Assembly: GCA_002342685.1 (NCBI GenBank)
Contig: DDQN01000091.1
Span: 1 to 38,245, forward strand
Reading direction: 5' to 3'
DNA length: 38,245 nucleotides
Origin: Vibrio sp. UBA2441
GTDB taxonomy: Bacteria > Pseudomonadota > Gammaproteobacteria > Enterobacterales > Vibrionaceae
Shown here: positions 22,789 through 30,487 of the stretch, piece by piece
Numbering within the stretch: position 1 is the stretch's first letter
Layout: every line of letters begins with the position of its first letter
Notes under the pieces: model-generated
Seen by the model: the letters and a program-made list of their open reading frames with translations, nothing else
Told to the model about the DNA's origin: nothing
Databases searched by the model: none
Position numbers and translations under genes: made by a program

Positions 22789-23217
22789 ATGCCACAAGTT
22801 AGACGTTCCGCCCTGGTCTCTTTTAGTGCCGAGCAGATGTACATGCTGGTTAACGATGTTATTCGTTATCCTGAGTTTTTACCCGGTTGTTCTGGTGCTA
22901 TGGTATTGGAGAGCAGTGATACCGCTATGGTAGCATCTGTGGACGTGTCTAAAGCGGGTATTAGTAAAACGTTCACCACTTCTAACTTGCTTCACGATGG
23001 TACGGCGATATTAATGGAGCTGGTAGATGGCCCGTTTAAATCGTTAAAAGGTGGCTGGTACTTTACTGAGCTTGATGAATCGGCCTGCAAAGTGGAGCTA
23101 AAACTGGATTTCGAGTTTTCCAGTAAATTGGTTGAGATGGCATTCGGTAAAATTTTTAATGAACTGACTAGCAACATGGTCAACGCTTTTACGCAAAGAG
23201 CTAAGCAGGTGTACTGA
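22789..23217 (+). CDS. ratA: RatA/COQ10-type START-domain protein
   Basis: 142 residues covering a single START/SRPBCC domain: QVRRSALVSFSAEQMYMLV, YPEFLPGCSGAMVL, ..FKSLKGGWYFTEL, KVELKLDFEFSS and the C-terminal FNELTSNMVNAF helix. Homologous to E. coli RatA and to Coq10 lipid-binding proteins. The toxin name is historical: a ubiquinone chaperone role or ribosome-related role have both been proposed. Its stop overlaps the rnfH start by 1 nt, so the two are coupled. Confidence 0.93.
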   Translation: MPQVRRSALVSFSAEQMYMLVNDVIRYPEFLPGCSGAMVLESSDTAMVASVDVSKAGISKTFTTSNLLHDGTAILMELVDGPFKSLKGGWYFTELDESACKVELKLDFEFSSKLVEMAFGKIFNELTSNMVNAFTQRAKQVY

Positions 23218-23519
23218 TGAGTATTGAATCAAACATGATTCATGTTGAAGTGGTGTATGCATTACCGAACGAGCAGCGTGTATTTACTTTGAGTATTGAT
23301 AAAAACCTAACGGTTGAAGATATCATTGCTCATTCGGGTATTTTAGAGGTTTATCCGGAAATCGATTTAGCGAAAAACAAGGTGGGTGTGTTTAGCCGCA
23401 ATGTAAAATTGAATGCTAACGTTCGGGATAAAGACCGAATTGAGATTTATCGGCCATTGCTTGCCGACCCCAAAGAGATTCGCCGTAAAAGAGCGGAGCA
23501 GGCTAAGCAGAAAGCGTAG
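23217..23519 (+). CDS. rnfH: RnfH-family (UPF0125) protein
   Basis: 100 residues with a ubiquitin-like beta-grasp fold: HVEVVYALPNEQRVFTL, VEDIIAHSGILE, NKVGVFSRNVKL and RDKDRIEIYRPLLADPKE-type ending, then a basic RRKRAEQAK tail. Usually follows ratA in gamma-proteobacteria. It is called RatB in some annotations, but an antitoxin role is unsupported. A strong terminator follows. Confidence 0.93.
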   Translation: MSIESNMIHVEVVYALPNEQRVFTLSIDKNLTVEDIIAHSGILEVYPEIDLAKNKVGVFSRNVKLNANVRDKDRIEIYRPLLADPKEIRRKRAEQAKQKA

Positions 23520-23548
23520 CAACGTTATTTAAGATGGTTTAAAGCAAA

Positions 23549-23583
23549 TAAAAAAGGCTCATTATGAATATGAGCCTTTTTTG
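23549..23583. terminator. Bidirectional terminator between rnfH and bamE
   Basis: AAAAAAGGCTCAT pairs with ATGAGCCTTTTTT around a short loop, with T-runs on both strands. It serves the two convergent genes. Confidence 0.9.
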
Positions 23584-23595
23584 TATCTGTTTTTC

Positions 23596-23955
23596 TTAGT
23601 TAATACTTTCGTAGAATTTTCCGCTTTCCGGAAAATCGCCGTCAATATTCAATAAGCTGCCTTGATTATTGAAGCTAACCACTAAGTTTTTTTGTACAGC
23701 ATCTTTGTGGCCGGCTACGTGGTGGTAAATGTAGTACCACGTATCAGGATATCCATTCTCGATAAGCATTGGCGAACCCAGAACGTAACGTACTTGTTCT
23801 TTAGTCATACCAAATTTTAATTTGTCGACCGCTTCCTGCTCTACGTAGTTACCTTGATTGATGTCGATTCGATAAACGAGTTTCTCTAAAACGGAGCAGC
23901 CCGTTAGCATTGTTAAGGCTAGAGGAATAGCAACTAACCACTTTTTAAATTGCAT
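23596..23955 (-). CDS. bamE: BamE, outer-membrane assembly lipoprotein
   Basis: 119 residues. The signal peptide ends in LTGC (lipidated Cys20). The mature part shows RIDINQGNYV, KLKFGMTKEQVRYVLGSPM and DTWYYIYH, typical of BamE (SmpA/OmlA). It is part of the Bam complex that inserts beta-barrel proteins in the outer membrane. Length is normal. Convergent with rnfH; recN lies upstream on the same strand. Confidence 0.96.
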   Translation of the reverse strand: MQFKKWLVAIPLALTMLTGCSVLEKLVYRIDINQGNYVEQEAVDKLKFGMTKEQVRYVLGSPMLIENGYPDTWYYIYHHVAGHKDAVQKNLVVSFNNQGSLLNIDGDFPESGKFYESIN

Positions 23956-24097
23956 AGTCGGTAAATCTTAATAGTAAATGGATTGAACAAAACTCGGAAG
24001 ATGATAAACAAGCTTGACCAAGAAGTAAAAGGTGCCGTTACTCTGGCTTATAGTATGACCACATTTTTCGACGTTTGTTGCAAAAAAATGGATAAAA

Positions 24098-24118
24098 AAA
24101 GGGAGCCATGCTCCCTTT
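24098..24118 (-). terminator. recN terminator
   Basis: AAAGGGAGC pairs with GCTCCCTTT around CAT; on the minus strand a run of T follows. It lies 25 bp past the recN stop. Confidence 0.9.
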
Positions 24119-24142
24119 ATGAAATTAGTGGGTTATAAATAA

Positions 24143-25804
24143 CTAGGCGGCAAGTAGCTCTTTGGCGTTAGCTAAGGTAGATTCTGTTATCTGGCTACCG
24201 CCTAAAAGCCGAGCTAATTCAGAGACTCGTTGCTCTTCGTTGAGCGTGTACATTAAAGTCTCTGTTTTTCCTGCTTTGGTCTGTTTGGCAACGAACAGTT
24301 GTTGATGTCCGCACCCGGCCACTTGCGGAAGGTGAGTCACGCATAATACTTGTGTTGATTGGCCTAATGTCCGCAGCATGCTGCCAACAACCGCAGCCGT
24401 TGGGCCACTGATACCCACATCGACTTCATCAAAGATCAAACTTGGTGTATCCACCTTTTGCGCGGTGATGACCTGAATGGCTAATGATATTCGGGAAAGC
24501 TCGCCGCCAGACGCCACTTTAGCGATAGGTTGCAATGGCTGGCCGGGGTTGGTGGAGACTAAGAACGTTACTTGGTCTATGCCTAATGGGGAGGCTTGGT
24601 TAGGTTCACTTTCTATCGCTATGTTAAATTTAGCTTTTTCCATGCTGAGTTCATGCATGCTTTTGCTGATCAGTTTATCCAGCTCTTTGGCATAACGCTT
24701 GCGCGATTTGCTGAGCTTTTCGGCGCTGGTTAAAAAGGTTTGGTATAAGGACTCGACGTTGTCTTCTAGAGCTTGAAGTTTTTCGTCTGAGCAGTCTAGT
24801 GCATCTATCTGTTTTAATAGATCTTGATGGTGGACATACAAGTTATCAGCTAATACGTGATGCTTACGGGAGATAGACATTAATTTGGAAAAGCGCTCTT
24901 CTACCCAGGCCATGCGTTGAGGGTCCATCTCTATGCCGTCAACATAACCACGAAGTTCACTACTGGCTTCTTCGACCTGAATAATGGCTTCTTCTAACAT
25001 GGAAGGCAGGTTGGCCAGTTGCTTATCGAGTTCGGCAAGTTGGGCCAGTGACTGACTGGCAGATTGAAGCATACTTAACGCATTGGTTTCTTCACCTTCG
25101 TACAGTACATCGATGGCTTGTTGGCAATTTGAGGCGAGTTCACCGCTATTAGCCAGTCGTTTATGTTCTTGCTCTAGTTCAACGAACTCTGTCTCTCCGA
25201 GTGCCAGTTCATTAAGTTCTTTTATTTGGTATTCGAGAAGCTGTTTTTGCGCCTGGTTTTCCTGGCTGTTTTGACGTAGCTCTTTTAAGCGGTTTTTGGC
25301 CTGTCGCCACGCTTGGTATGTTTGACGAGTTTTTTCCAGAAGGTTTGTATGTCCGGCGTATTGATCCAACATAGACAATTGGTAGTCGCTTTTCATTAAC
25401 TGGTGATGAGCGTGCTGGCCGTGAATGTTGATCAGTTTTTGGCCGATAGATTTAAGTTGCGATAGTGGTACCGGGCTGCCATTGATATAAGCGCGGGAGC
25501 GGCCATCTTTGGTTATTAAGCGGCGAAGAATACAGTCGTTGCCGTCAAGAAGTTCGTTGTCTTCCAGCCAGCGAATTGCATGGACATTGTTGTCGAGCTG
25601 GAAGGTGGCACATACTTCGGTTTTCTCTTCGCCTTGCCGTACCATTCCGGTTTCAGCGCGGCCACCAAGGCATAAACCTAGTGCATCAATCGCGATAGAT
25701 TTACCTGCACCGGTTTCTCCGGTGATGGTTGTCATTCCAGATGAAAGCTCAAGTTGAAGAGATTTTACAATAGCAAAGTTGTTAACGCTTAAGTCAGCCA
25801 GCAT
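24143..25804 (-). CDS. recN: RecN, SMC-like DNA repair ATPase
   Basis: 553 residues from the ATG at 25804 (MLADLSVNNFAIV), the conserved N-terminus; an upstream extension to 25882 runs through the LexA boxes and is rejected. Walker A GETGAGKSIAIDAL lies near residue 30, long coiled-coil arms occupy the middle, and the ABC signature VASGGELSRISLAIQ and Walker B PSLIFDEVDVGISG are near the C-terminus. RecN holds or aligns sister DNA during double-strand break repair. Two LexA boxes lie directly upstream, as expected for a strongly SOS-induced gene. Confidence 0.96.
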   Translation of the reverse strand: MLADLSVNNFAIVKSLQLELSSGMTTITGETGAGKSIAIDALGLCLGGRAETGMVRQGEEKTEVCATFQLDNNVHAIRWLEDNELLDGNDCILRRLITKDGRSRAYINGSPVPLSQLKSIGQKLINIHGQHAHHQLMKSDYQLSMLDQYAGHTNLLEKTRQTYQAWRQAKNRLKELRQNSQENQAQKQLLEYQIKELNELALGETEFVELEQEHKRLANSGELASNCQQAIDVLYEGEETNALSMLQSASQSLAQLAELDKQLANLPSMLEEAIIQVEEASSELRGYVDGIEMDPQRMAWVEERFSKLMSISRKHHVLADNLYVHHQDLLKQIDALDCSDEKLQALEDNVESLYQTFLTSAEKLSKSRKRYAKELDKLISKSMHELSMEKAKFNIAIESEPNQASPLGIDQVTFLVSTNPGQPLQPIAKVASGGELSRISLAIQVITAQKVDTPSLIFDEVDVGISGPTAAVVGSMLRTLGQSTQVLCVTHLPQVAGCGHQQLFVAKQTKAGKTETLMYTLNEEQRVSELARLLGGSQITESTLANAKELLAA

Positions 25805-25832
25805 TTTTAGATACCTGTGCAAATAAACAGTA

Positions 25833-25848
25833 CTGTATAGTTGTTCAG
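25833..25848 (-). promoter_or_regulatory. LexA box 1 upstream of recN
   Basis: CTGTATAGTTGTTCAG fits CTG-N10-CAG exactly, 28 bp before the recN start codon. Confidence 0.8.
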
Positions 25849-25854
25849 TATATA

Positions 25855-25870
25855 CTGATTTTTTATACAG
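25855..25870 (-). promoter_or_regulatory. LexA box 2 upstream of recN
   Basis: CTGATTTTTTATACAG fits CTG-N10-CAG, with the AT-rich centre typical of LexA sites. It starts 22 bp from the first box, about two helical turns, allowing cooperative repression. Confidence 0.85.
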
Positions 25871-25966
25871 TAAAGTTAGCAAGCTGTTTTTTTTATGAAC
25901 AATTTGAGTTTGTGATGAAAGTGAGACCTGCCTATTATTTTTGATGTTTGGCCGATCTCTTTTCTG

Positions 25967-26851
25967 TTAAAACAATTTACTCGACCATCCAAGCTTGTTT
26001 CTGAGTACGTGGTAGTAACTGTACTCTTCTGGATGGATCAGTTTAAGTACGTTTTTGCTTTGGAATATCTTTATCTCGTCTCCGGAAGAGACTGGCAAGG
26101 ATATTTGCCCATCGCAGCTGACTTCTAAGGTTCCCCGGTTGTTTGGTGACGCAACCAATTTTATCTCTTTATTGCCATCTACAACCAAAGGCCTGCTAGA
26201 AAGTGTATGTGGAAACATAGGCACAATGGATATGGCATTTAAGCTAGGTGATAAAATGGGGCCCCCGCCAGAGAGCGAATAAGCGGTTGAACCTGTGGGC
26301 GTGGAGACGATTAATCCGTCAGAACGTTGTGAAAAGGCAAAGGTTTCATCGATGTAGACTTCAAATTCGATCATATGAGCTATTTTGCCAGGATGGAGCA
26401 CCACTTCATTGAGCGCGGCATTGTGGCTTTTCAGCTGTCCATGTCGGTGCACTTCAGACTCAAGTAGGAATCGCTCCTCTTCGCTGTAGTGACCTTCCAG
26501 CACATTTTTGAGGATAAGTTTAAAGTCTTCGGGGCTGAGGTCAGTGAGAAAACCAAGGTTACCCCTGTTAATACCTATTACTGAGGTATCAAACCGGGAT
26601 AGTACTCTCGCAGCGCCTAACATGTTGCCATCACCGCCAACGACGATCGCTAAATCGGATTTTTCACCGATGGAGAGTAGGCTTGTAAAGTATTCTCGTG
26701 GAATGTCATCAAGAATATCGGCTAATCTATCATCAATAATGGCGTTATATCCTTCAGATATCAGCCAATGGAACAGTTCTTTGTGAGTTTGAACGGCTTT
26801 ATGATCACGAGGCTTGCCAATTATACCGATGACTTCAAAGGGCTTTTTCAT
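25967..26851 (-). CDS. nadK: NAD kinase
   Basis: 294 residues from the ATG at 26851 (MKKPFEVIGIIGKPRD). The GGDGNMLGAAR motif near residue 70 binds the phosphate donor, and NRGNLGFLTDL and the later GSTAYSLSGGGPI supply the NAD-binding parts. It phosphorylates NAD to NADP in the cytoplasm. Length is standard. It is divergent from grpE; the heat-shock promoter of grpE lies in between. No strong ribosome-binding site is visible. Confidence 0.96.
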   Translation of the reverse strand: MKKPFEVIGIIGKPRDHKAVQTHKELFHWLISEGYNAIIDDRLADILDDIPREYFTSLLSIGEKSDLAIVVGGDGNMLGAARVLSRFDTSVIGINRGNLGFLTDLSPEDFKLILKNVLEGHYSEEERFLLESEVHRHGQLKSHNAALNEVVLHPGKIAHMIEFEVYIDETFAFSQRSDGLIVSTPTGSTAYSLSGGGPILSPSLNAISIVPMFPHTLSSRPLVVDGNKEIKLVASPNNRGTLEVSCDGQISLPVSSGDEIKIFQSKNVLKLIHPEEYSYYHVLRNKLGWSSKLF

Positions 26852-26890
26852 GCAGATAATCCAAATACAGATCAAAGGAAGCGGTTAACG

Positions 26891-26919
26891 CTTGAATCAT
26901 TAATATCAATCCCCATAAT
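26891..26919 (+). promoter_or_regulatory. Sigma-32 promoter of grpE
   Basis: CTTGAAT (26891-26897), a 13-bp spacer and CCCCATAAT (26911-26919) match the heat-shock consensus CTTGAAA-N-CCCCATNT closely. It leaves a leader of about 95 nt before grpE. Confidence 0.85.
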
Positions 26920-27018
26920 AAAGGCAAGTAAATCTAATAGGCGAGTTTTATTTTACATTTAGGCTGGTCAGCCACAAAACTTGCGTATAAAAACTGAATT
27001 CCGAAGTCTGGAGATACC

Positions 27019-27639
27019 ATGAGCAACGAAGAAAAAAAGATGAACGACGAAGAACTAGCGCAACAAGAAGCTGCACAAGAGGCGGTAGAAACTGATGAAG
27101 AAGTGGAAGCGGTAGGATCTGACGCGGATATCGACTGGAACGAAGACATGCTAAAAGATGAGCAAGAAGCAAGAATTGCTCAGTTGGAAGCGGCACTACT
27201 TCAAAGTGAAGCTAAGGTAAAAGATCAACAAGATTCTGTACTACGCGCTAAAGCCGAGATTGAGAACATGCGTCGTCGTACCGAGCAAGAAATTGATAAA
27301 GCGCGTAAATACGCGTTGAATAAATTTGCTGAAGAGTTATTGCCAGTTATTGATAACCTTGAGCGTGCGATCCAGTCAGCTGATACTGAACATGAAATGG
27401 TCAAGCCGGTTGTTGAAGGTGTTGAACTGACTCACAAAACCTTTATTGATGCGATTGCTAAGTTTGGTTTGAAAGAGATCAACCCTGAAGGTGAAGCATT
27501 CAACCCTGAGCTGCACCAAGCGATGTCTATTCAGGAAAGCGCGGATCATGAAGCGAACACGGTTATTTTTGTAATGCAAAAAGGCTATGAGCTAAATGGT
27601 CGTGTGGTTCGCCCTGCGATGGTTATGGTTTCTAAGTAA
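27019..27639 (+). CDS. grpE: GrpE, nucleotide exchange factor for DnaK
   Basis: 206 residues. An acidic N-terminus (residues 1-45) is followed by a long coiled helix (about 50-100: AQLEAALLQSEAKVKDQQD, RAKAEIENMRRRTEQEIDKARKYA) and the beta domain ending with ...GYELNGRVVRPAMVMVSK. This is the GrpE signature. It releases ADP from DnaK. A sigma-32 promoter lies upstream and a terminator at 28035, so it is transcribed apart from dnaK. Confidence 0.97.
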   Translation: MSNEEKKMNDEELAQQEAAQEAVETDEEVEAVGSDADIDWNEDMLKDEQEARIAQLEAALLQSEAKVKDQQDSVLRAKAEIENMRRRTEQEIDKARKYALNKFAEELLPVIDNLERAIQSADTEHEMVKPVVEGVELTHKTFIDAIAKFGLKEINPEGEAFNPELHQAMSIQESADHEANTVIFVMQKGYELNGRVVRPAMVMVSK

Positions 27640-28113
27640 GAAGCCTTAAGGTAAATGAATATCGTCATTCAGTAAGGTGCGTAGCAGCTATTCAGAATCT
27701 GGTTCTTATGGATGTAAGGGCTAGATTCCAGATAGTTCGTGCCTCACTTCTGGAATGACGGCGGTTTGATTGTTCCAAGTTTTTGGAATGATGAATCAAA
27801 CATCGTCATTTTGAACCGGAGTAACGAGGGTATTCGGTACCTATACCGTCATTCTGAAACCAGAGGAACGAAGGTATTCAGAATCTGGTTTTGATTTAGG
27901 TTGGTGTTTTAGATTCCAGATAGTTCGTGCCTCACTTCTGGAATGACGGCGGTTTGATTGTTCTAAGTTTTTGGAATGACGGCAGTTTGATTGTCCTAAG
28001 TTTCTGAAATGACCGTTTAGGCCTTTACCTGTTTAAACTGCCAACTGGGCAGTTTTTTTATGCACTCAGATAAATAAATCAGGGAAAGAAATTAAATTTT
28101 TTTATCTTTTTCC
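27640..28113. repeat. REP-like intergenic repeats between grpE and dnaK
   Basis: Two near-identical copies of about 100 nt lie at 27690-27790 and 27876-27980, each starting ATTCAGAATCTGG and containing AGATTCCAGATAGTTCGTGC..CTTCTGGAATGACG. Within each, ATTCCAGA pairs with TCTGGAAT (27725-27732 with 27749-27756; 27913-27920 with 27937-27944). A further hairpin ATTCTGAA/TTCAGAAT spans 27851-27884. A GGAATGACGGC.GTTTGATTGT unit recurs in the second copy. A related element ends the window (38200-38240). No gene is visible in this stretch. Confidence 0.85.
28035..28059 (+). terminator. grpE-side terminator
   Basis: AACTGCC (28036-28042) pairs with GGCAGTT (28048-28054), followed by a run of T. 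It isolates dnaK transcription from upstream reads. Confidence 0.85.
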
Positions 28114-28140
28114 CTTGAAAACTTTTTCACCGCCCTTATC
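28114..28140 (+). promoter_or_regulatory. Sigma-32 promoter 1 of dnaK
   Basis: CTTGAAA (28114-28120), spacer 12, CCCTTATC (28133-28140). Good match to the heat-shock consensus. Confidence 0.8.
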
Positions 28141-28178
28141 TAAGGGGCATACAAGAAATAAACATAGTGTGAGTAGGG

Positions 28179-28205
28179 TTGAAACCTTATTCATTGCCCC
28201 CACAT
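28179..28205 (+). promoter_or_regulatory. Sigma-32 promoter 2 of dnaK
   Basis: TTGAAA (28179-28184), spacer 12, CCCCCACAT (28197-28205). Tandem heat-shock promoters before dnaK also occur in E. coli. Confidence 0.75.
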
Positions 28206-28248
28206 AGGGGGTATAGAAACGAATAACTGAATTCTCGGAGAGAGCCTG

Positions 28249-30168
28249 ATGGGTAGAATCATTGGTATTGACTTAGGTACTACTAACTCATGTGTTGCTG
28301 TATTAGACGGCGATGCACCACGCGTAATTGAAAATGCTGAAGGTGAGCGTACAACAGCATCTGTCATCGCATATACAGATGGCGAAACGCTTGTTGGTCA
28401 ACCTGCAAAACGTCAAGCGGTAACTAACCCACAAAACACGCTTTATGCAATTAAGCGTTTGATTGGTCGTCGTTTTGAAGACGAAGAAGTACAACGTGAC
28501 ATCGAAATCATGCCTTTTAACATTGTTAAAGCGGATAACGGTGATGCTTGGGTTGAAGCGCAAGGCCAAAAAATGGCTGCTCCTCAAGTTTCTGCAGAAG
28601 TACTGAAGAAAATGAAAAAAACAGCTGAAGACTTCCTTGGTGAGGAAGTAACTGGTGCTGTTATTACGGTTCCTGCTTACTTTAACGATGCACAACGTCA
28701 AGCAACGAAAGATGCTGGTCGTATCGCTGGTCTTGAAGTTAAGCGTATCATCAACGAACCAACGGCAGCTGCACTAGCTTACGGTTTGGATAAAAAAGGC
28801 GGCGACCGCACTATTGCTGTTTATGACCTTGGTGGTGGTACTTTCGATATCTCAATCATCGAGATTGATGAAGTTGAAGGCGAAAAAACATTTGAAGTTC
28901 TAGCAACTAACGGTGATACACACCTTGGTGGTGAAGATTTTGATAACCGCATGATCAACTACTTAGTAGATGAATTTAAGTCAGAGCAAGGTATCAATCT
29001 TAAGAATGATCCACTTGCTATGCAACGTGTGAAAGAAGCGGCTGAAAAAGCAAAAATTGAGCTTTCTTCTGCACAACAAACCGATGTTAACCTGCCATAC
29101 GTAACGGCAGACGCAACGGGTCCTAAGCACATGAACATCAAAGTGACTCGTGCGAAACTAGAATCACTTGTAGAAGACTTGGTACAGCGTTCTCTTGAGC
29201 CACTAAAAGTTGCTCTTGCTGATGCAGACCTGTCTGTAAGCGATATCAATGATGTAATCATTGTTGGTGGTCAGACTCGTATGCCTATGGTACAGGCTAA
29301 AGTTGCAGAGTTCTTCGGTAAAGAAGCACGTCGCGACGTTAACCCTGACGAAGCTGTTGCAATGGGTGCTGCTGTTCAAGGTGGTGTTCTTGCTGGTGAA
29401 GTAAAAGATGTACTTCTACTTGACGTTACTCCTCTGTCTCTTGGTATCGAGACGATGGGTGGTGTAATGACTAAGCTTGTTGAGAAAAACACAACTATCC
29501 CAACAAAAGCGAACCAAACATTCTCTACAGCAGAAGACAACCAAAACGCGGTAACTATCCATGTTCTTCAGGGTGAGCGTAAGCAAGCGATGTACAACAA
29601 GTCTCTTGGCCAGTTCAACCTAGAAGGCATTCAGGCTGCACCTCGCGGCATGCCTCAAATCGAAGTAACTTTCGACCTTGATGCTGATGGTATCCTGCAT
29701 GTATCTGCTAAAGATAAATCAACAGGTAAAGAGCAAAAAATCACTATCCAAGCTTCTGGTGGTCTGAACGACGAAGAAATCGAGAAGATGGTACAAGAAG
29801 CGGAAGCGAACAAAGAAGCTGATAAGAAGTTCGAAGAGCTAGTGACTACTCGTAACCAAGCTGACCAAATGATCCACGGTACTCGTAAGCAAATGGAAGA
29901 AGCGGGCGACGCTCTACCAGCTGAAGAGAAAGAAAAAATTGAAGCAGCAATCAAAGAACTTGAAGAAGTGAAAAGTGGCGACGATAAAGAAGCTATCGAC
30001 GCTAAAGTTCAAGCTCTGATGACAGCAGCTCAAAAACTGATGGAAATCGCTCAACAGCAAGCTCAAGCACAAGGTGCTCAAGGCGCTGAAGCAGGTCAGG
30101 AACAAGCTCCAGAAGAAGACGTAGTTGACGCTGAGTTTGAAGAAGTTAAAGAAGACGACAAAAAATAA
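28249..30168 (+). CDS. dnaK: DnaK, Hsp70 chaperone
   Basis: 639 residues. The ATPase domain begins MGRIIGIDLGTTNSCVAV and includes the phosphate loop region AVYDLGGGTFDISII and the IIVGGQTRMP motif; the substrate domain contains LLLDVTPLSLGIETMGG, and the acidic tail ends DAEFEEVKEDDKK. All signature motifs and the typical length are present. GAGAG ribosome-binding site. Main cytosolic folding chaperone, working with DnaJ and GrpE encoded beside it. Driven by two sigma-32 promoters. Confidence 0.98.
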   Translation: MGRIIGIDLGTTNSCVAVLDGDAPRVIENAEGERTTASVIAYTDGETLVGQPAKRQAVTNPQNTLYAIKRLIGRRFEDEEVQRDIEIMPFNIVKADNGDAWVEAQGQKMAAPQVSAEVLKKMKKTAEDFLGEEVTGAVITVPAYFNDAQRQATKDAGRIAGLEVKRIINEPTAAALAYGLDKKGGDRTIAVYDLGGGTFDISIIEIDEVEGEKTFEVLATNGDTHLGGEDFDNRMINYLVDEFKSEQGINLKNDPLAMQRVKEAAEKAKIELSSAQQTDVNLPYVTADATGPKHMNIKVTRAKLESLVEDLVQRSLEPLKVALADADLSVSDINDVIIVGGQTRMPMVQAKVAEFFGKEARRDVNPDEAVAMGAAVQGGVLAGEVKDVLLLDVTPLSLGIETMGGVMTKLVEKNTTIPTKANQTFSTAEDNQNAVTIHVLQGERKQAMYNKSLGQFNLEGIQAAPRGMPQIEVTFDLDADGILHVSAKDKSTGKEQKITIQASGGLNDEEIEKMVQEAEANKEADKKFEELVTTRNQADQMIHGTRKQMEEAGDALPAEEKEKIEAAIKELEEVKSGDDKEAIDAKVQALMTAAQKLMEIAQQQAQAQGAQGAEAGQEQAPEEDVVDAEFEEVKEDDKK

Positions 30169-30226
30169 TTATAACTTCCAGCCGTAAGGCTCAGAGTTAT
30201 AACGATTAAATTGTTGGTCGAATATG

Positions 30227-30260
30227 TTGCGGGCGTCGGAGTTTTCTCTTTCGCCCGCAA
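30227..30260 (+). terminator. Hairpin after dnaK
   Basis: TTGCGGGCG (30227-30235) pairs with CGCCCGCAA (30252-30260), loop 16 nt. No long T-run follows, so it may be a partial terminator or an mRNA-stabilising hairpin between dnaK and dnaJ. Confidence 0.55.
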
Positions 30261-30276
30261 ATTTGTAATTAGTGAA

Positions 30277-30431
30277 TCAATCTAGATAATGTGTTTGGGC
30301 AATGGGCAATGGGCAATGGGCAATGGGCAATGGGCAATAGGTAATAGGTGATAGGTAATCAATCACCCATAACCCATGACCTGTAATCCCATAACCTACG
30401 TTCTATAACCTAGGCTCCTTATCTAGATTGA
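30277..30431. repeat. Heptamer array enclosed by a 13-bp inverted repeat, between dnaK and dnaJ
   Basis: TCAATCTAGATAA (30277-30289) and TTATCTAGATTGA (30419-30431) are perfect inverted repeats. Inside are six perfect GGGCAAT units (30297-30338), three variants AGGTAAT/AGGTGAT/AGGTAAT (30339-30359), then about eight degenerate heptamers in the opposite sense (such as ATCACCC, ATAACCC, ATGACCT, ending near 30412). The whole 155 bp can fold into a long imperfect hairpin. The rest of the 30169-30487 gap holds the hairpin at 30227-30260 and no gene. Confidence 0.9.
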
Positions 30432-30487
30432 TACAACAAACCAAGCTGCACTCTGCTGCTTGTAGTAAGAAATTGGTAATTAAAGAC

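Noticed and set aside
22789..23519. ratA-rnfH as a toxin-antitoxin pair
   Set aside because: The pair is a conserved core gene pair; RatA is a START-domain protein and the antitoxin role of RnfH is not supported.
25805..25882. N-terminal extension of RecN
   Set aside because: It would run through both LexA boxes and precede the conserved MLADLSV start; a regulatory region is more likely.
30297..30359. Short tandem repeats as a CRISPR array
   Set aside because: The unit is 7 nt with no spacers and no cas genes nearby; it is a simple repeat array.
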